Notes: a model not told the origin generated them from the letters alone. A stretch of 64,000 bases of DNA from Cyanobium sp. ATX 6A2 (GCF_024346355.1 NZ_JAGQCU010000014.1:1-64000); one strand, 5' to 3'. Shown: positions 9,520 through 19,189, counted from the first letter of the stretch. Made by a program: numbers and translations.

Positions 9520-11064
9520 CTATGCGCTGCGCTGGGCGCCGGGTAGGAATGGGGGCAGCTCCGGTCCCCGCACCCGCAGCAGGCTGCCGGCCCGCTCGTC
9601 GATCGCTTGCAGTGGCAGCCGGCCGCTCCTGGCCGCGCCCGCTTCCGCCTCCTCGGCGGCGCTGGCCGGGCGCGGCCGCAGCAGGTAGGGCTCGCTCAGC
9701 GACCAGCTGCGGGCGTAGGCGATCAGCAGCGGGTCGGCGGGGGCATACACGTAGGAGGGCTGGCGGGGGATCGCCTCCAGCGCCGCCCGTTCGCCATCCA
9801 TGCGCACCGCCCGGGTGATCGCCTGCACGAAGCGGCTGCGGGTGACCACGGTGGTGAGGTAGGCCACCACCCGCACCCGCGGCGCATCGAAGCCCTCGGC
9901 GGCCATGTCCACGCTCACCAGCCAGTCGGCTTCGCCGCCGCGGTAGGCCGCCAGTCGGGCGGCCGCCTCGGCATCCTGCGAGTGCACCAGCAGCACCTGG
10001 TCGCCCTGCTCCTCCAGCAGCCCACTGAGGGTGCGGGCGTGGGCGATGTCGCGGGCGATCACCAGGCCGCCCGCCCGCCCATGGGCCCCCTGCAGTCGCT
10101 CCAGTCGCTGCCGGGCGCCCAGCAACACCCGCAGGGCGATGCTGCCGCCATCCCCCAGGCGGATGGCCCGCCGCAGGTTGCGGGCCCGCCAGCTCTCGCG
10201 GCTTTCGGCCGAGAGCGGTGAGGTCTCGGTGGCCCCGCTGCCCTCCCCATCGCCGCCCGGACGCCCGTGGTCCACCCAGCCGTCCTGGAAGCGGAACTCC
10301 AGCGGCCGCACATCGCCGGCGGCGATCAGCTGGCGCGGTTCCACGCTGAGATCGGCAACGATGTGCTCCACCACCTGATCCCCATCGCGCACCGCCTGGC
10401 GGCGGGCGGCGCAGAAGGCCAGGTTGTCGGCCCGGAAGGGGGTGCCGGTGAGGCCCAGGCGCAGGGAGGCGTTGGCGCAGAGGCTGGTGAAGGCCTGGCC
10501 CCAGGCCGCTGCGTCCGGCTCGTCTGGATCCACACCCAGGTGGTGCACCTCATCGGCGATGGCCAGCCAGGGCCCGGCGGCTAACGCGGGCCAGCACTGC
10601 CGCAGGCGGGGGAGATGGCGGGCGGCCGCCTGATAGCTGAGCAGCAGCCCATGCCAGGGCCCGTCGGCGGCCAGGGCCGCGGCGCCGGGCTGGGGATCCC
10701 AGCTGCGCAGCTCCAGCCCCAGGCGGGCGGCCGCCTCAACCCACTGCCCGGCGATCGAGCTGCGGTGGCAGAGCACCAGAAAGCGCTGCAGCCGTCCCTC
10801 GCGGCGCAGCTGCCGGAAACTGAGCAGGGCTCCGAGGGTTTTGCCGGCGCCGGGCCCGGCATGGATCAGCACATCGTGACCACCGCCGCCACCGCCGCCG
10901 TCGCTGCCGCCACCGCTGCTCGGCTGGGCCAGGCGGGCGCGCAGCAGCTGGATCAGCTGGCGCTGCCACTGGCGCGGCTCCACGTGGGCCCCGGACTCGG
11001 CTGCGGTGTCAGGCCATTGCGGCTGCCGGAGCTGGAAGGAAAGCGGATCCATGGCCGTGCCCAT
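9520..11064 (-). CDS. DEAD/DEAH-box superfamily 2 helicase (514 aa)
   Basis: ATP-dependent nucleic-acid helicase of superfamily 2. Motif I (Walker A) is HAGPGAGKT, motif II (Walker B) is ADEVHH, motif III is LTGTPFR, and motif VI is QAITRAVR, all in the expected order. A Gly/Ser-rich loop (GGGSDGGGGGGG) precedes motif I, and an AT-free linker separates the two RecA domains. This resembles cyanobacterial type III restriction-like or RadD-like helicases, but no nuclease domain is visible. The frame is open into pntA upstream; ATG at 11064 or 11052 is the likely start. Specific role unknown. Confidence 0.9.
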   Translation of the reverse strand: MGTAMDPLSFQLRQPQWPDTAAESGAHVEPRQWQRQLIQLLRARLAQPSSGGGSDGGGGGGGHDVLIHAGPGAGKTLGALLSFRQLRREGRLQRFLVLCHRSSIAGQWVEAAARLGLELRSWDPQPGAAALAADGPWHGLLLSYQAAARHLPRLRQCWPALAAGPWLAIADEVHHLGVDPDEPDAAAWGQAFTSLCANASLRLGLTGTPFRADNLAFCAARRQAVRDGDQVVEHIVADLSVEPRQLIAAGDVRPLEFRFQDGWVDHGRPGGDGEGSGATETSPLSAESRESWRARNLRRAIRLGDGGSIALRVLLGARQRLERLQGAHGRAGGLVIARDIAHARTLSGLLEEQGDQVLLVHSQDAEAAARLAAYRGGEADWLVSVDMAAEGFDAPRVRVVAYLTTVVTRSRFVQAITRAVRMDGERAALEAIPRQPSYVYAPADPLLIAYARSWSLSEPYLLRPRPASAAEEAEAGAARSGRLPLQAIDERAGSLLRVRGPELPPFLPGAQRSA

Positions 11065-11197
11065 GGCGGCCATTGTGCGGCCGCGATCCAGGTGGGGCTT
11101 CAGGCCGCTGCGTGGGTAACTCCCCACAAAGGCGCCGGATCCGTTGCCGAGGCGGGGGGGTAAACCCCCAAATGGATGTACTGCGTGCGCCTCTGCG

Positions 11198-12376
11198 TTG
11201 ACCCAGCTCCTCATCCCCAGGGAGCGCCATCCGGGCGAGGCCCGGGTGGCGGCCACCCCGGAAACCGTGCATCGCCTGGTGGCCAAGGGCCTCAGCTTCC
11301 ACGTGGAGGCGGGCGCCGGCGAGGCCTCCGGCTTCAGCGATGTCGACTACGCCCGCTCGGGAGCCGCGATCAGCGAACCCGGCAACGGTTTGTGGGGGGA
11401 GGTGGATGGCGTGCTGTGTGTGCAGCAGCCCCCCACCGAACTGCTGGAACTGCTGCGCTCCGGCACCCTGGTGGCCGGCATGCTCTCCCCCTATCGGGCC
11501 CACGGGCTGGTGGAGCTGCTCAACCGCCGCCAGGTGTCGGCCCTGGCCCTGGAGCTGCTGCCGCGCATCAGCCGCGCCCAGACCATGGACGTGCTCTCCT
11601 CCCAGGCCAACATCGCCGGCTACAAGGCGGTGCTGCTGGCGGCGGCCGCCCTGGATCGCTATGTGCCGATGCTGATGACCGCCGCCGGCACGATCCAGCC
11701 GGCCCGGGCCCTGATCCTGGGCGCCGGCGTGGCGGGGCTGCAGGCCCTGGCCACCGCCCGGCGGCTCGGGGCGGTGGTCACGGTGAGCGACGTGCGCCCG
11801 GCCGCCCGTGAGCAGGTGGAATCCCTGGGCGGACGCTTCCTGGCCCCGCCCGATCAGGAGCCGGCCCCTGAGGAGCAGGGCGGCTACGCCCAGGCGGCAA
11901 GTGAGGCCTTCCTGGCGGCCCAGCGGGAGCAGCTGGCCGAGCAGCTGGCTCTGGCCGACATGGTGATCTGCACCGCCCAGGTGCCCGGCCGGCCGGCACC
12001 GCGGCTGATCAGCGAGGCGATGCTCGATCGCATGCGGCCCGGCGCGGTGCTGGTGGATCTGGCCGTGGCCCAGGGCGGCAACAGCGCCGCCACGGTGGCC
12101 GGCCAAACCGTGCTGCGCAAGGGCGTGATACTGATCGGCGCCGATGCCCTGCCCAGCAGCGTGCCCCACCACGCCAGTGCGCTCTACGCCCGCAATCTGG
12201 CGGCGCTGCTGGAGCACCTGCTGGGCCTGGCTGGCGAGGACAGCGGCCCGGGGCAGGCCCTGGGGCTGGATCTGGAGGATCCGATCGTGGCCGGCTGCCT
12301 GTTCACCCACGCCGGCAACTGCATGCGGCCGGATCTGATGGGCGTGGCTGAGGCGCCCGTGGGGGCCGGGGCATGA
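11198..12376 (+). CDS. pntAA: Proton-translocating NAD(P) transhydrogenase, alpha subunit part 1
   Basis: This is the soluble NAD-binding domain (dI) of the transhydrogenase, which uses the proton gradient to drive NADH to NADPH hydride transfer. It opens with PRERHPGEARVAATPETV, has the mobile loop region and the Rossmann motif LGAGVAGLQALATARRLGA, and TAQVPGRPAPRLI. The start is uncertain: TTG at 11198 is closest to the family N-terminus, and an ATG at 11144 would add an atypical extension. Its stop overlaps the start of pntAB by four bases. The split alpha subunit is typical of cyanobacteria. Confidence 0.95.
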   Translation: MTQLLIPRERHPGEARVAATPETVHRLVAKGLSFHVEAGAGEASGFSDVDYARSGAAISEPGNGLWGEVDGVLCVQQPPTELLELLRSGTLVAGMLSPYRAHGLVELLNRRQVSALALELLPRISRAQTMDVLSSQANIAGYKAVLLAAAALDRYVPMLMTAAGTIQPARALILGAGVAGLQALATARRLGAVVTVSDVRPAAREQVESLGGRFLAPPDQEPAPEEQGGYAQAASEAFLAAQREQLAEQLALADMVICTAQVPGRPAPRLISEAMLDRMRPGAVLVDLAVAQGGNSAATVAGQTVLRKGVILIGADALPSSVPHHASALYARNLAALLEHLLGLAGEDSGPGQALGLDLEDPIVAGCLFTHAGNCMRPDLMGVAEAPVGAGA

Positions 12377-12690
12377 GCGGCTTCTCTCAGGCGCTCTGGG
12401 TGCTGCTGCTGGGCAGCCTGCTGGGGCTGGAACTGATCGGCAAGGTGCCGCCCACCCTGCACACGCCGCTGATGAGCGGCGCCAACGCCATCAGCGGCAT
12501 CACCGTGCTGGCCTCGCTCACCCTGCTGGCCCGGGCCGATGGCAACCCCGCCCTGCTGCTGCTGGGGGCGGTGTCGCTGGGCTTTGCCCTGTTCAACGTG
12601 GTGGGCGGCTTTCTGGTGACCGACCGGATGCTGGCGATGTTCCGCCGCCCGGGCGGCAAGCCGGGATCCGGCACCGCTGGAGGCCGCTGA
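12373..12690 (+). CDS. pntAB: NAD(P) transhydrogenase, alpha subunit part 2 (membrane)
   Basis: A 105-residue membrane protein with three hydrophobic segments, matching the C-terminal membrane part of the alpha subunit (PntAB). Characteristic sequence is VPPTLHTPLMSGANAISGI, which contributes to the proton channel. It overlaps pntAA by ATGA and is followed one base later by pntB, so the three genes form an operon. Confidence 0.96.
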   Translation: MSGFSQALWVLLLGSLLGLELIGKVPPTLHTPLMSGANAISGITVLASLTLLARADGNPALLLLGAVSLGFALFNVVGGFLVTDRMLAMFRRPGGKPGSGTAGGR

Positions 12691-12691
12691 G

Positions 12692-14149
12692 ATGGAGCCA
12701 ACAGTGATCGACACGATTTCCGGGGTGTTGCCCTACGCGGTGGATCTGGTGGCGGTGCTGCTGCTGGCCCTGGGCATCAAGGGTCTGGCCAAGGTGCGCT
12801 CCGCCCGCAGTGCCAACGGGCTCGCCGCCCTGGCCCTGGGCCTGGCGGTGCTGGGCCTGCTGTTCGAGCTGCAGCCGCCGCTGCTGGCCTGGCTGGGCAT
12901 CGCCGTGGGTGCGGCCGCCGGCGGCCTGGCGGGCCTGCTCACGGCGCGCCGTGTGCCGATGACGGCCATGCCCCAGACCGTGGCCCTGTTCAACGGCTGC
13001 GGCGGCATGGCCTCGCTGCTGGTGGCCCTGGGCGTGGCCCTCTACGGCGGTGTGGCGGCTGACGCCGGGGCCGTGCTGGTGGAGCGCCTTTCGATCGCCA
13101 TCTCGGTGTTTGTGGGCGCCATCACCTTCACCGGCTCGCTGGTGGCGATGGCCAAGCTGCAGGGCTGGATCGACACCCCCGGCTGGACCCAGAGCCGCCT
13201 GCGCCACGCCGTGAACATCGCCCTGGCGGTGGCGGCCCTGGTGGGGGTGGTGGCCCTGCCGGCCGATCCGGGCGGCGCGGCCCTGTGGCTGCTGTTGCTG
13301 GCCTCCGGCCTGCTGGGGGTGGGCGTGACCCTGCCCATCGGTGGCGCCGACATGCCGGTGGTGATCTCGCTGCTGAACAGCTACTCGGGCGTGGCTGCGG
13401 CCGCGGCCGGTTTCGTGGTGGGCAGCCAGCTGCTGATCGTGGCTGGCGCCATGGTGGGCGCCGCCGGCCTGATCCTCACCCAGGTGATGTGCACGGCCAT
13501 GAACCGCTCCCTGCTCAGCGTGCTGTTCGGCGGTGCCCTGGGGGCGGCCGGCGGCGGCAAGGTGGGTGGCGGCGGCGATGAGGCCGGCTACACAAGCATC
13601 ACCAGCTGCAGCCCCGAGGAGTGCGCCCTGGCCCTGGAGTGCGCCGAGCGGGTGGTGTTCGTGCCCGGCTACGGCCTGGCGGTGGCCCAGGCCCAGCACG
13701 CCCTCAGCGAGCTGGCCAAGCTGCTGCAGGCCAACGGCACCGAGGTGAGCTATGCCATCCATCCGGTGGCCGGGCGCATGCCCGGCCACATGAACGTGCT
13801 GCTGGCCGAGGCCGATGTGCCCTACGAGCAGCTGGTGGAGATGGATGCCATCAACCCCGAGTTTCCCCGCACCGATGTGGTGATCGTGCTGGGCGCCAAC
13901 GACGTGGTGAATCCCGACGCCAAGACCGACAGCAGCAGCCCCCTCTACGGCATGCCCGTGCTGGAGGTGGACCAGGCGCGGCAGGTGTTCGTGGTGAAGC
14001 GCAGCCTGGGGGCCGGCTATGCCGGCATCAAAAACGCCCTGTTTGAACTGCCGCAGACGGCGATGCTGTTTGGCGACGCCAAGGTGGTGCTCAACGGCCT
14101 GGCGAGTGAACTGCGCGAGCTGGGGGTGGGCCGGGTGAAGGCGGCCTGA
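12692..14149 (+). CDS. pntB: NAD(P) transhydrogenase, beta subunit
   Basis: The 485-residue beta subunit holds most of the membrane domain (dII) and the NADP(H)-binding domain (dIII). The N-terminal half has about eight to nine hydrophobic segments, with the conserved NGCGGMASLLVALG and IGGADMPVVISLLNSYSG blocks. The C-terminal dIII shows GYGLAVAQAQHAL, the AIHPVAGRMPGHMNVLLAEA motif and VLGANDVVNP. All parts are intact, so the operon should be functional, supplying NADPH independently of photosystem I. Confidence 0.97.
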   Translation: MEPTVIDTISGVLPYAVDLVAVLLLALGIKGLAKVRSARSANGLAALALGLAVLGLLFELQPPLLAWLGIAVGAAAGGLAGLLTARRVPMTAMPQTVALFNGCGGMASLLVALGVALYGGVAADAGAVLVERLSIAISVFVGAITFTGSLVAMAKLQGWIDTPGWTQSRLRHAVNIALAVAALVGVVALPADPGGAALWLLLLASGLLGVGVTLPIGGADMPVVISLLNSYSGVAAAAAGFVVGSQLLIVAGAMVGAAGLILTQVMCTAMNRSLLSVLFGGALGAAGGGKVGGGGDEAGYTSITSCSPEECALALECAERVVFVPGYGLAVAQAQHALSELAKLLQANGTEVSYAIHPVAGRMPGHMNVLLAEADVPYEQLVEMDAINPEFPRTDVVIVLGANDVVNPDAKTDSSSPLYGMPVLEVDQARQVFVVKRSLGAGYAGIKNALFELPQTAMLFGDAKVVLNGLASELRELGVGRVKAA

Positions 14150-14179
14150 GCTGGGCAGGCTGGGGCTGGCTCAGAAGGA

Positions 14180-14949
14180 CTAGGTAATGCCGGTGGCAAA
14201 CTCAAAGCGCAGCTGCGGATAATCGGGGCCAGGACGCTGTTGTTCATAGCGAACTACAAACTGATGCTTCCAATGCCAACGCGTACTGAGGGGAAGGAGA
14301 GCCCTGTGGACGACCACATTGAGACATCGCTGAGGTCACCGGGGGGAGAGACCAGGGCCAGGGTCTGGTCCCAGAAGCCAAGCCAGAGCGGGATCTGCCG
14401 GGATCGATAGACGATGCCGAGCACAGGGTCGACGTGATCCCTCACCCGCTCGAAGTTGATTTCGTCGTAGCGATACCTGGCGCCAACACCCAGTTGCAGT
14501 TCCTGAAAGGAGCGCGGATCCTTCCCCCTCCCGAGATTGAAACCAGCGCCCGTCAGGGTGGTGCTCAGGAGTGACTTGTCCTCATCATTGTTGTCCGCGG
14601 AAAAGGTATCGGTATTCAGGGATGTGAGTTGATCGAAAAATAGATTGACGTTGGCATCGAGGTGTCGCCGGGCCAGGCGCAGCAGCAGGGCGGCGCGGCG
14701 GGCCGGATCCTCGATCAGCTCGCTGGCCGCCTCCGCCTCCTCCAGCAGGGTCTCGGGGTTGTGGGGGCAGTGGGCCAGAGGGCAGCTCTCGACCAGGTCG
14801 AGCAGCAGGCTGGCCCGGGCCTCAGGGTCGTGGATGCGCCGCAGCCCTTCCAACCCCGGTGATCCCGCCGCCTGGTCAGCGGCGGCCGGCACAGCCCAGG
14901 CGCATCCCAGGAGCACAAGGGGAAGGGTGGCCTGCCGGATGGTCTGCAT
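14180..14949 (-). pseudogene. Exported beta-barrel-like protein with a single-base frameshift
   Basis: The first frame (14254-14949) encodes a signal peptide (MQTIRQATLPLVLLGCAWAV), a short alpha-helical domain and alternating beta strands, and ends abruptly at a stop. Read in the next frame from about 14320-14335 the sequence continues convincingly as beta strands (ALLPLSTRWHWKHQFVVRYE, then YPQLRFEFATGIT) to a stop at 14180. One missing base near the codons for GDLSDVS explains both. It is probably an outer-membrane protein gene broken by a one-base deletion, or a sequencing error. Codon use is somewhat less GC-rich than its neighbours. Function unknown. Confidence 0.7.
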
Positions 14950-14955
14950 CAGGGC

Positions 14956-15189
14956 ATGGTTGCAGAGGCGATGGGGTTGCCGGTTGGCGGTGGTTTCATG
15001 ACCCCTGTGGTTCTCCCCAGCACCCCGATGGGCTTCATCCCCTTCGGCGCCATCGTGGTGAACCAGATCATCGAGAATGTGCTGCCACCGCGGCTGCTGG
15101 GCAAACTCACCGGCCTCAAACCGATCGTGATTCTGTTCTCGGTGATGGTGGGCGCCACCCTGGCCGACTTCGTGGGCATGATCACCTGA
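14956..15189 (+). pseudogene. Fragment of an AI-2E-family (PerM-like) transporter
   Basis: A 77-codon frame whose sequence FGAIVVNQIIENVLPPRLLG followed by LTGLKPIVILFSVMVG matches the conserved C-terminal core of AI-2E/PerM family membrane proteins, where a Q-IE-N-L-PR-LG pattern is diagnostic. The family is about 350 residues long; the first ~230 residues and the last two membrane segments are missing. It ends at a stop that overlaps the next gene's ATG. I read it as a leftover of a deleted transporter gene, though expression of a short membrane peptide cannot be excluded. Confidence 0.55.
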
Positions 15190-16244
15190 TGCCCTCGCTG
15201 TGCTCGCCGTTCCGCCAGCGCTGGCCCTGGATCGGGCCCGACCTCCAGACCCTGCGTGACACCCTGCGGCCGCCGCGGCTGGGCCCGGACACGGCCACGG
15301 CGCTGCCGGTGCAGGTGGGCGATGGCGAACTGCTGGTGCTGCGCGACCCGCCCCTGGGGGCGGCCGCGGGGATCGGCGGCCAGGTGGTGCTGGTGCACGG
15401 CCTGGGCGGCAGCGCCGGCGGCGGCGGTGTGCGGCGCCTGGGGCGCTGCCTGCAGCAGGCCGGTTTCGGGGTGTGGCGCCTCAACCTGCGCGGTGCCGGG
15501 CCGGGGCGGCCCCTGGCGGCCGGCACCTACGCCGCCGCCTGCAACGCCGACCTGCTGCCGGTGCTGGCCGAAGCCCGGCGGCAGGCCGGCGGCTTGCCGC
15601 TGCTGGGGGTGGGTCTGTCGCTAGGGGGGGCGGTGCTGCTCAATGCCGCCCTGGCCGAGCCCGGAGTGCTCGATGGGCTGGTGGCCGTGAGCAGTCCGCT
15701 GGATCTGGCCGCCTGCGCGCAGCGCTTCGATCGGCCCCGCAACTGGCTCTACCAGCGCTGGCTGCTGCGGGGGCTGATCCGTCAGACCCTGGCCGATCCC
15801 TTCGGGCTGAATGCGGCGGAACGGGAGGCCCTCGCCGGCCCCGCTCGTCCGCGCAGCATCCGCGCCTTCGACGCGGCGATCACCGCCCCGCGCTGGGGCT
15901 ATGCCGACGTGGACGCCTACTACGCCCAGGCCTCGGCCCTGACGCGGCTGCGGGCGGGCGCGGCCCCGCTCCCTCCGGCTCTGCTGCTGCATGCCCTCGA
16001 CGACCCCTGGGTGCCCGCCGCCGCGGCCCAGCAGCTGGCCGACGATCCGCCGCCGGGGCTGGAGGTGCTGCTCAGTGCCCACGGCGGCCACAACGGCTTT
16101 CATTCCGTTGCTGATCGGGCGGTGGCTGATCGGGCGGTGGCGGATGGGGCCGGGAGCGCCATCGGCAGCTGGGCCGACCGGCGCACGGTGGACTGGCTCT
16201 GCACGCTTCAGGCCGGTGCGGTAGGTGCGGGACAGAGGCTGTAG
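15189..16244 (+). CDS. YheT-like alpha/beta hydrolase
   Basis: A 351-residue alpha/beta hydrolase of the YheT/ABHD type. Visible are the oxyanion motif HGLGGSAGGGG, the nucleophile elbow GVGLSLGG (Ser nucleophile) and a C-terminal HGGHNGFH supplying the catalytic His, with HALDDPWVP providing the acid. Substrates of this group include short lipids, but none is proven here. A small in-frame tandem repeat (ADRAVADRAVADGA) sits just before the C-terminus, a sign of recent slippage. The ATG overlaps the stop of the transporter fragment. Confidence 0.88.
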   Translation: MPSLCSPFRQRWPWIGPDLQTLRDTLRPPRLGPDTATALPVQVGDGELLVLRDPPLGAAAGIGGQVVLVHGLGGSAGGGGVRRLGRCLQQAGFGVWRLNLRGAGPGRPLAAGTYAAACNADLLPVLAEARRQAGGLPLLGVGLSLGGAVLLNAALAEPGVLDGLVAVSSPLDLAACAQRFDRPRNWLYQRWLLRGLIRQTLADPFGLNAAEREALAGPARPRSIRAFDAAITAPRWGYADVDAYYAQASALTRLRAGAAPLPPALLLHALDDPWVPAAAAQQLADDPPPGLEVLLSAHGGHNGFHSVADRAVADRAVADGAGSAIGSWADRRTVDWLCTLQAGAVGAGQRL

Positions 16245-16576
16245 CGGCGCACGATCCAGGCCTCGATCGGCGTCCCGCCGATTACGTGCTCGCGCACGAT
16301 CCGTTCCATCCGCGCGGGGGTCACGCCGCCGTAGACCAGCCCCTCCGGCCAGATCAGCAGCACCGGTCCTTCGGCGCAGATGCGCAGGCAGTCGGCCTTG
16401 GTGCGCAGCACGACGCCCTGGGGGCGTGCCGGATCCTCCAGCCCCAGCTCGCGCACCAGGCCCTTGAGGGCCTCCCAGCTGGCCGCTCCCACGGCCGGAT
16501 TGGGGCAGCAGAGCGCCTTGCTGGGGGTGGCGCAGAGCAGCAGGTGGTGGGAGATCGGTGGTGGGGCGCTCTGCAT
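16208..16576 (-). CDS. Thioredoxin-like [2Fe-2S] ferredoxin
   Basis: A 122-residue protein with the spacing of thioredoxin-fold ferredoxins: CATPSKALCC near residues 15-24 and CLRIC near residues 63-67 provide the four cluster ligands, and the sequence GPVLLIWPEGLVYGGV follows as in the family. It may carry electrons in the cytoplasm; partner unknown. It overlaps the 3' end of the YheT-like gene by 37 bases (convergent) and sits just upstream of dxr on the same strand. Confidence 0.85.
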   Translation of the reverse strand: MQSAPPPISHHLLLCATPSKALCCPNPAVGAASWEALKGLVRELGLEDPARPQGVVLRTKADCLRICAEGPVLLIWPEGLVYGGVTPARMERIVREHVIGGTPIEAWIVRRYSLCPAPTAPA

Positions 16577-16582
16577 CGCTGC

Positions 16583-17833
16583 TCAGGCCGGCAGCGCCGC
16601 CGGCACCCGGGCCGAGAGGCCGGCTGCAGCCTCATGCACCGCCTGGCGGGCCCAGGCGTCCACGGCGAGCACGTCGGAGAGGGAGGGGGCGGCCATCAGA
16701 TCCACCCGGTGGCGATCACACACCCGTTCGATCAGGCGCGGGATATCCAGGAAGTGCACCTGCTCGGCGAGGAACAGGGCCACGGCCTGCTCGTTGGCGG
16801 CGTTCATCACCGCCGGCATCGTGCCGCCGGCGCGGCCGGCCGCGTAGGCCAGCTGCATGCAGGGGTATTTGGCCGGGTCGGGTTTGCGGAAGCTGAGCGT
16901 TCCCACTTCGGTGAGATCCAGGCGGCGCCAGGGGGTTTCCAGCCGCTCGGGCCAGCTGAGGCAGTAGAGGATCGGCAGCTTCATATCCGGCCAGCCCAGC
17001 TGGGCCAGCACCGAGGAATCGGCCAGCTCCACCATCGAGTGGATGATCGACTGGGGGTGGATCACGATCTCGATGGCGTCGTAATCGAGGCCAAACAGGT
17101 AGTGGGCTTCGATCACCTCCAGCCCCTTGTTCATCAGCGAGGCGCTGTCGACGGTGATCTTGCGGCCCATGCTCCAGTTGGGGTGGCTGGTGGCATCGGC
17201 CACGGTGGCCTTGGCCAGATCGGCCGGGTCCCAGTCGCGGAAGGCGCCGCCGCTGGCGGTGAGCTGGATGCGGCGCAGGCCCGGGGTGGGTGTGCCGGTG
17301 GAGAGGCGGGCGGTGTCGGCCCAGGGGGTGCCCTGTAGGCACTGGAAGATCGCCGAGTGCTCCGAATCCGCCGGCAGCAGGCGCGCCCCGGATTTTTCAA
17401 GCTCCGGCAGCACCACCGGCCCGGCGGCGATCAGGGTTTCCTTGTTGGCCAGGGCCAGGTCTTTGCCGGCGCGCACGGCCGCCAGGGTGGGCAGCAGGCC
17501 GGCGCAGCCCACGATGCCCGTGACCACCAGATCGGCGCTGGGCCAGGCGGCGGCGGCGCACAGTCCTTCGTTGCCGCCCAGCAGTTCCGGCAGGCGGGCC
17601 GGCCGCACGGCGGCATCCAGGGCGCCCAGGCGTTCGCGCAGCTCCGCCACGCGGTCGGCGTTGGCCAGGGCCACCACCTCGGGGGCGTGGCGGCGGATCT
17701 GCTCGATCAGCAGGTCGAGGTTGTTGCCGGCGGTGAGGGCCACCACCTGGAAGCGATCCGGAAACTCCTCGGCCAGCTCCAGCGTCTGGGTGCCGATCGA
17801 ACCGGTGGAGCCGAGCACGGCGAGGGCTTTCAC
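16583..17833 (-). CDS. dxr: 1-deoxy-D-xylulose 5-phosphate reductoisomerase
   Basis: Dxr converts DXP to 2-C-methyl-D-erythritol 4-phosphate with NADPH, the committed step of the plastid-type isoprenoid pathway that feeds carotenoids, chlorophyll phytyl tails and quinones. The protein starts [18 protein letters not shown] (NADPH-binding motif), has [12 protein letters not shown], the metal and substrate site [17 protein letters not shown], and the mobile-loop region SGGAFRDW. Length (416 residues) is normal. The start is a GTG at 17833, chosen because the family N-terminus begins there; the frame remains open upstream. Confidence 0.96.
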   Translation of the reverse strand: MKALAVLGSTGSIGTQTLELAEEFPDRFQVVALTAGNNLDLLIEQIRRHAPEVVALANADRVAELRERLGALDAAVRPARLPELLGGNEGLCAAAAWPSADLVVTGIVGCAGLLPTLAAVRAGKDLALANKETLIAAGPVVLPELEKSGARLLPADSEHSAIFQCLQGTPWADTARLSTGTPTPGLRRIQLTASGGAFRDWDPADLAKATVADATSHPNWSMGRKITVDSASLMNKGLEVIEAHYLFGLDYDAIEIVIHPQSIIHSMVELADSSVLAQLGWPDMKLPILYCLSWPERLETPWRRLDLTEVGTLSFRKPDPAKYPCMQLAYAAGRAGGTMPAVMNAANEQAVALFLAEQVHFLDIPRLIERVCDRHRVDLMAAPSLSDVLAVDAWARQAVHEAAAGLSARVPAALPA

Positions 17834-18145
17834 GGCTGGGCTCCAGGGTGGGAGCCACCAGTGTCCCACCGGCGGTGGGGGATCGGGCGCTCTGCGCCAT
17901 CTCCGCCGGTTGGGCGCTGCGATCACTGGCACCCAGTGGCGCTGGATGGCCAATGGGGTGATCTGGGCCGCCACTGCGTTGATAGCGTGATATCAGTGGC
18001 GTTCTTCCTGCTCGACCCCCTTCAGTGGGCCTGCGCCAGGCCCACCGCTGGATCCAGCCCCACCGGCGATGCGGCTGGCGGGTTGAATGGAGCGCCCGTG
18101 GCCAGCTGAGGCCATGGCGCCCGCGCGATCCACCCCTTCTGCACC
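17834..18145. other. Intergenic gap between dxr and the DUF368 gene
   Basis: A 312-bp GC-rich gap between two divergently oriented genes. It holds the palindrome TGATATCA at 17988-17995 within the context GATAGCGTGATATCAG, related to the operator-like repeat of the toxin-antitoxin region. I see no convincing gene, tRNA or terminator. Confidence 0.5.
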
Positions 18146-19111
18146 ATGACCCCGATGCCTGAGCTTCCCGCCAACGCCAGGCCCCGCTGGCCCTACGTGC
18201 TGGGCTGCGGCCTGGCGATGGGCTCCGCGGATGTGGTGCCGGGGGTGAGCGGCGGCACGATGGCCTTCATCCTGGGGGTGTATGGCCAGCTGCTCGAGGC
18301 GGTGGCGGGCTTCGATTTCAAGCTGCTGGCGCTGCTGCGACGGGGCCTGGGCGGCGACGCGGGGGCCTGGGGCGCGGCGGCGGCGCGGGTGCACCTGGGC
18401 TTTCTGGTGCCGCTGGTGAGCGGGCTGCTGGCCGCGGTGCTGCTGCTGGTGCGGCCGATCACCTGGATGTACGCCAACCAGCCGGTGGTGCTGTTCGCCT
18501 TCTTCTTCGGGCTGATCGTGGGTTCGATCCTGCTGATCGCCCGCCATGCCCACTGGGGGGGCAGTGGCCTGATGGCCATGACCGCGGGGGTGGTGGGGGC
18601 CCTGCTGCTGGTCACCCGGGTGCCGGTGACGATGCCCCACGACCCGCTGACGATCTTCTGGAGCGGGGCGGTGGCGATCATGGCGATGATCCTGCCGGGG
18701 GTGTCCGGGGCGTTCCTGCTGCTGGTGCTGGGCCAGTACCAGCACGTGATGGAGGCGGTGAAAACCCTGGATCTGGGCACCCTGGTGCCCTTCGCCGCCG
18801 GCTGCCTGGTGGGTCTGGCGGTGTTCGTGCGGCTGCTGCGCTGGCTGCTGCTGCGCTGGCACGGGCAGACCGTGGCCCTGCTGGTGGGCTTCATGGCCGG
18901 CTCGCTGTGGAAGATCTGGCCCTTCCGGGTGGTGCTCGAGTCCACCGTGAATGAGAAGGGCAAGTTCATCGTGTTGCGCGATGCCCTGGCGCCCCCCCCC
19001 AGTGGCGGGGCCCTGGCGCTGGTGCTGCTGATGATGGGGGTTGGGGTGGCGCTGGTGGCCGGCCTGGAGCGGCTGCAGGAACGGGCCGGCGGCGCCGAGA
19101 TGGGCAGCTGA
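18146..19111 (+). CDS. DUF368 membrane protein (PopT-type polyprenyl-phosphate translocase)
   Basis: A 321-residue membrane protein with about eight to ten hydrophobic segments. It has the paired DUF368 signatures: SADVVPGVSGGTMAFILG near residue 28 and MILPGVSGAFLLLVLG near residue 190, an internal duplication. DUF368 proteins (PopT) were shown in other bacteria to recycle undecaprenyl phosphate across the membrane, which supports envelope polysaccharide synthesis; extending that role here is inference. Gene order (dxr for isoprenoids nearby) is compatible. Confidence 0.85.
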   Translation: MTPMPELPANARPRWPYVLGCGLAMGSADVVPGVSGGTMAFILGVYGQLLEAVAGFDFKLLALLRRGLGGDAGAWGAAAARVHLGFLVPLVSGLLAAVLLLVRPITWMYANQPVVLFAFFFGLIVGSILLIARHAHWGGSGLMAMTAGVVGALLLVTRVPVTMPHDPLTIFWSGAVAIMAMILPGVSGAFLLLVLGQYQHVMEAVKTLDLGTLVPFAAGCLVGLAVFVRLLRWLLLRWHGQTVALLVGFMAGSLWKIWPFRVVLESTVNEKGKFIVLRDALAPPPSGGALALVLLMMGVGVALVAGLERLQERAGGAEMGS

Positions 19112-19189
19112 AATCCGGGCGCTTTTCGCGCTGGCTCTGGCCAGCCCTTGCCAGCACCCGGACACTGGTGCTATCCCGGCTGCGCTTCG

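Noticed and set aside
14150-14180. Inverted repeat CTGAGC...GCTCAG after pntB as a terminator
   Set aside because: Six-base stem with a long loop and no T-run; too weak to call.
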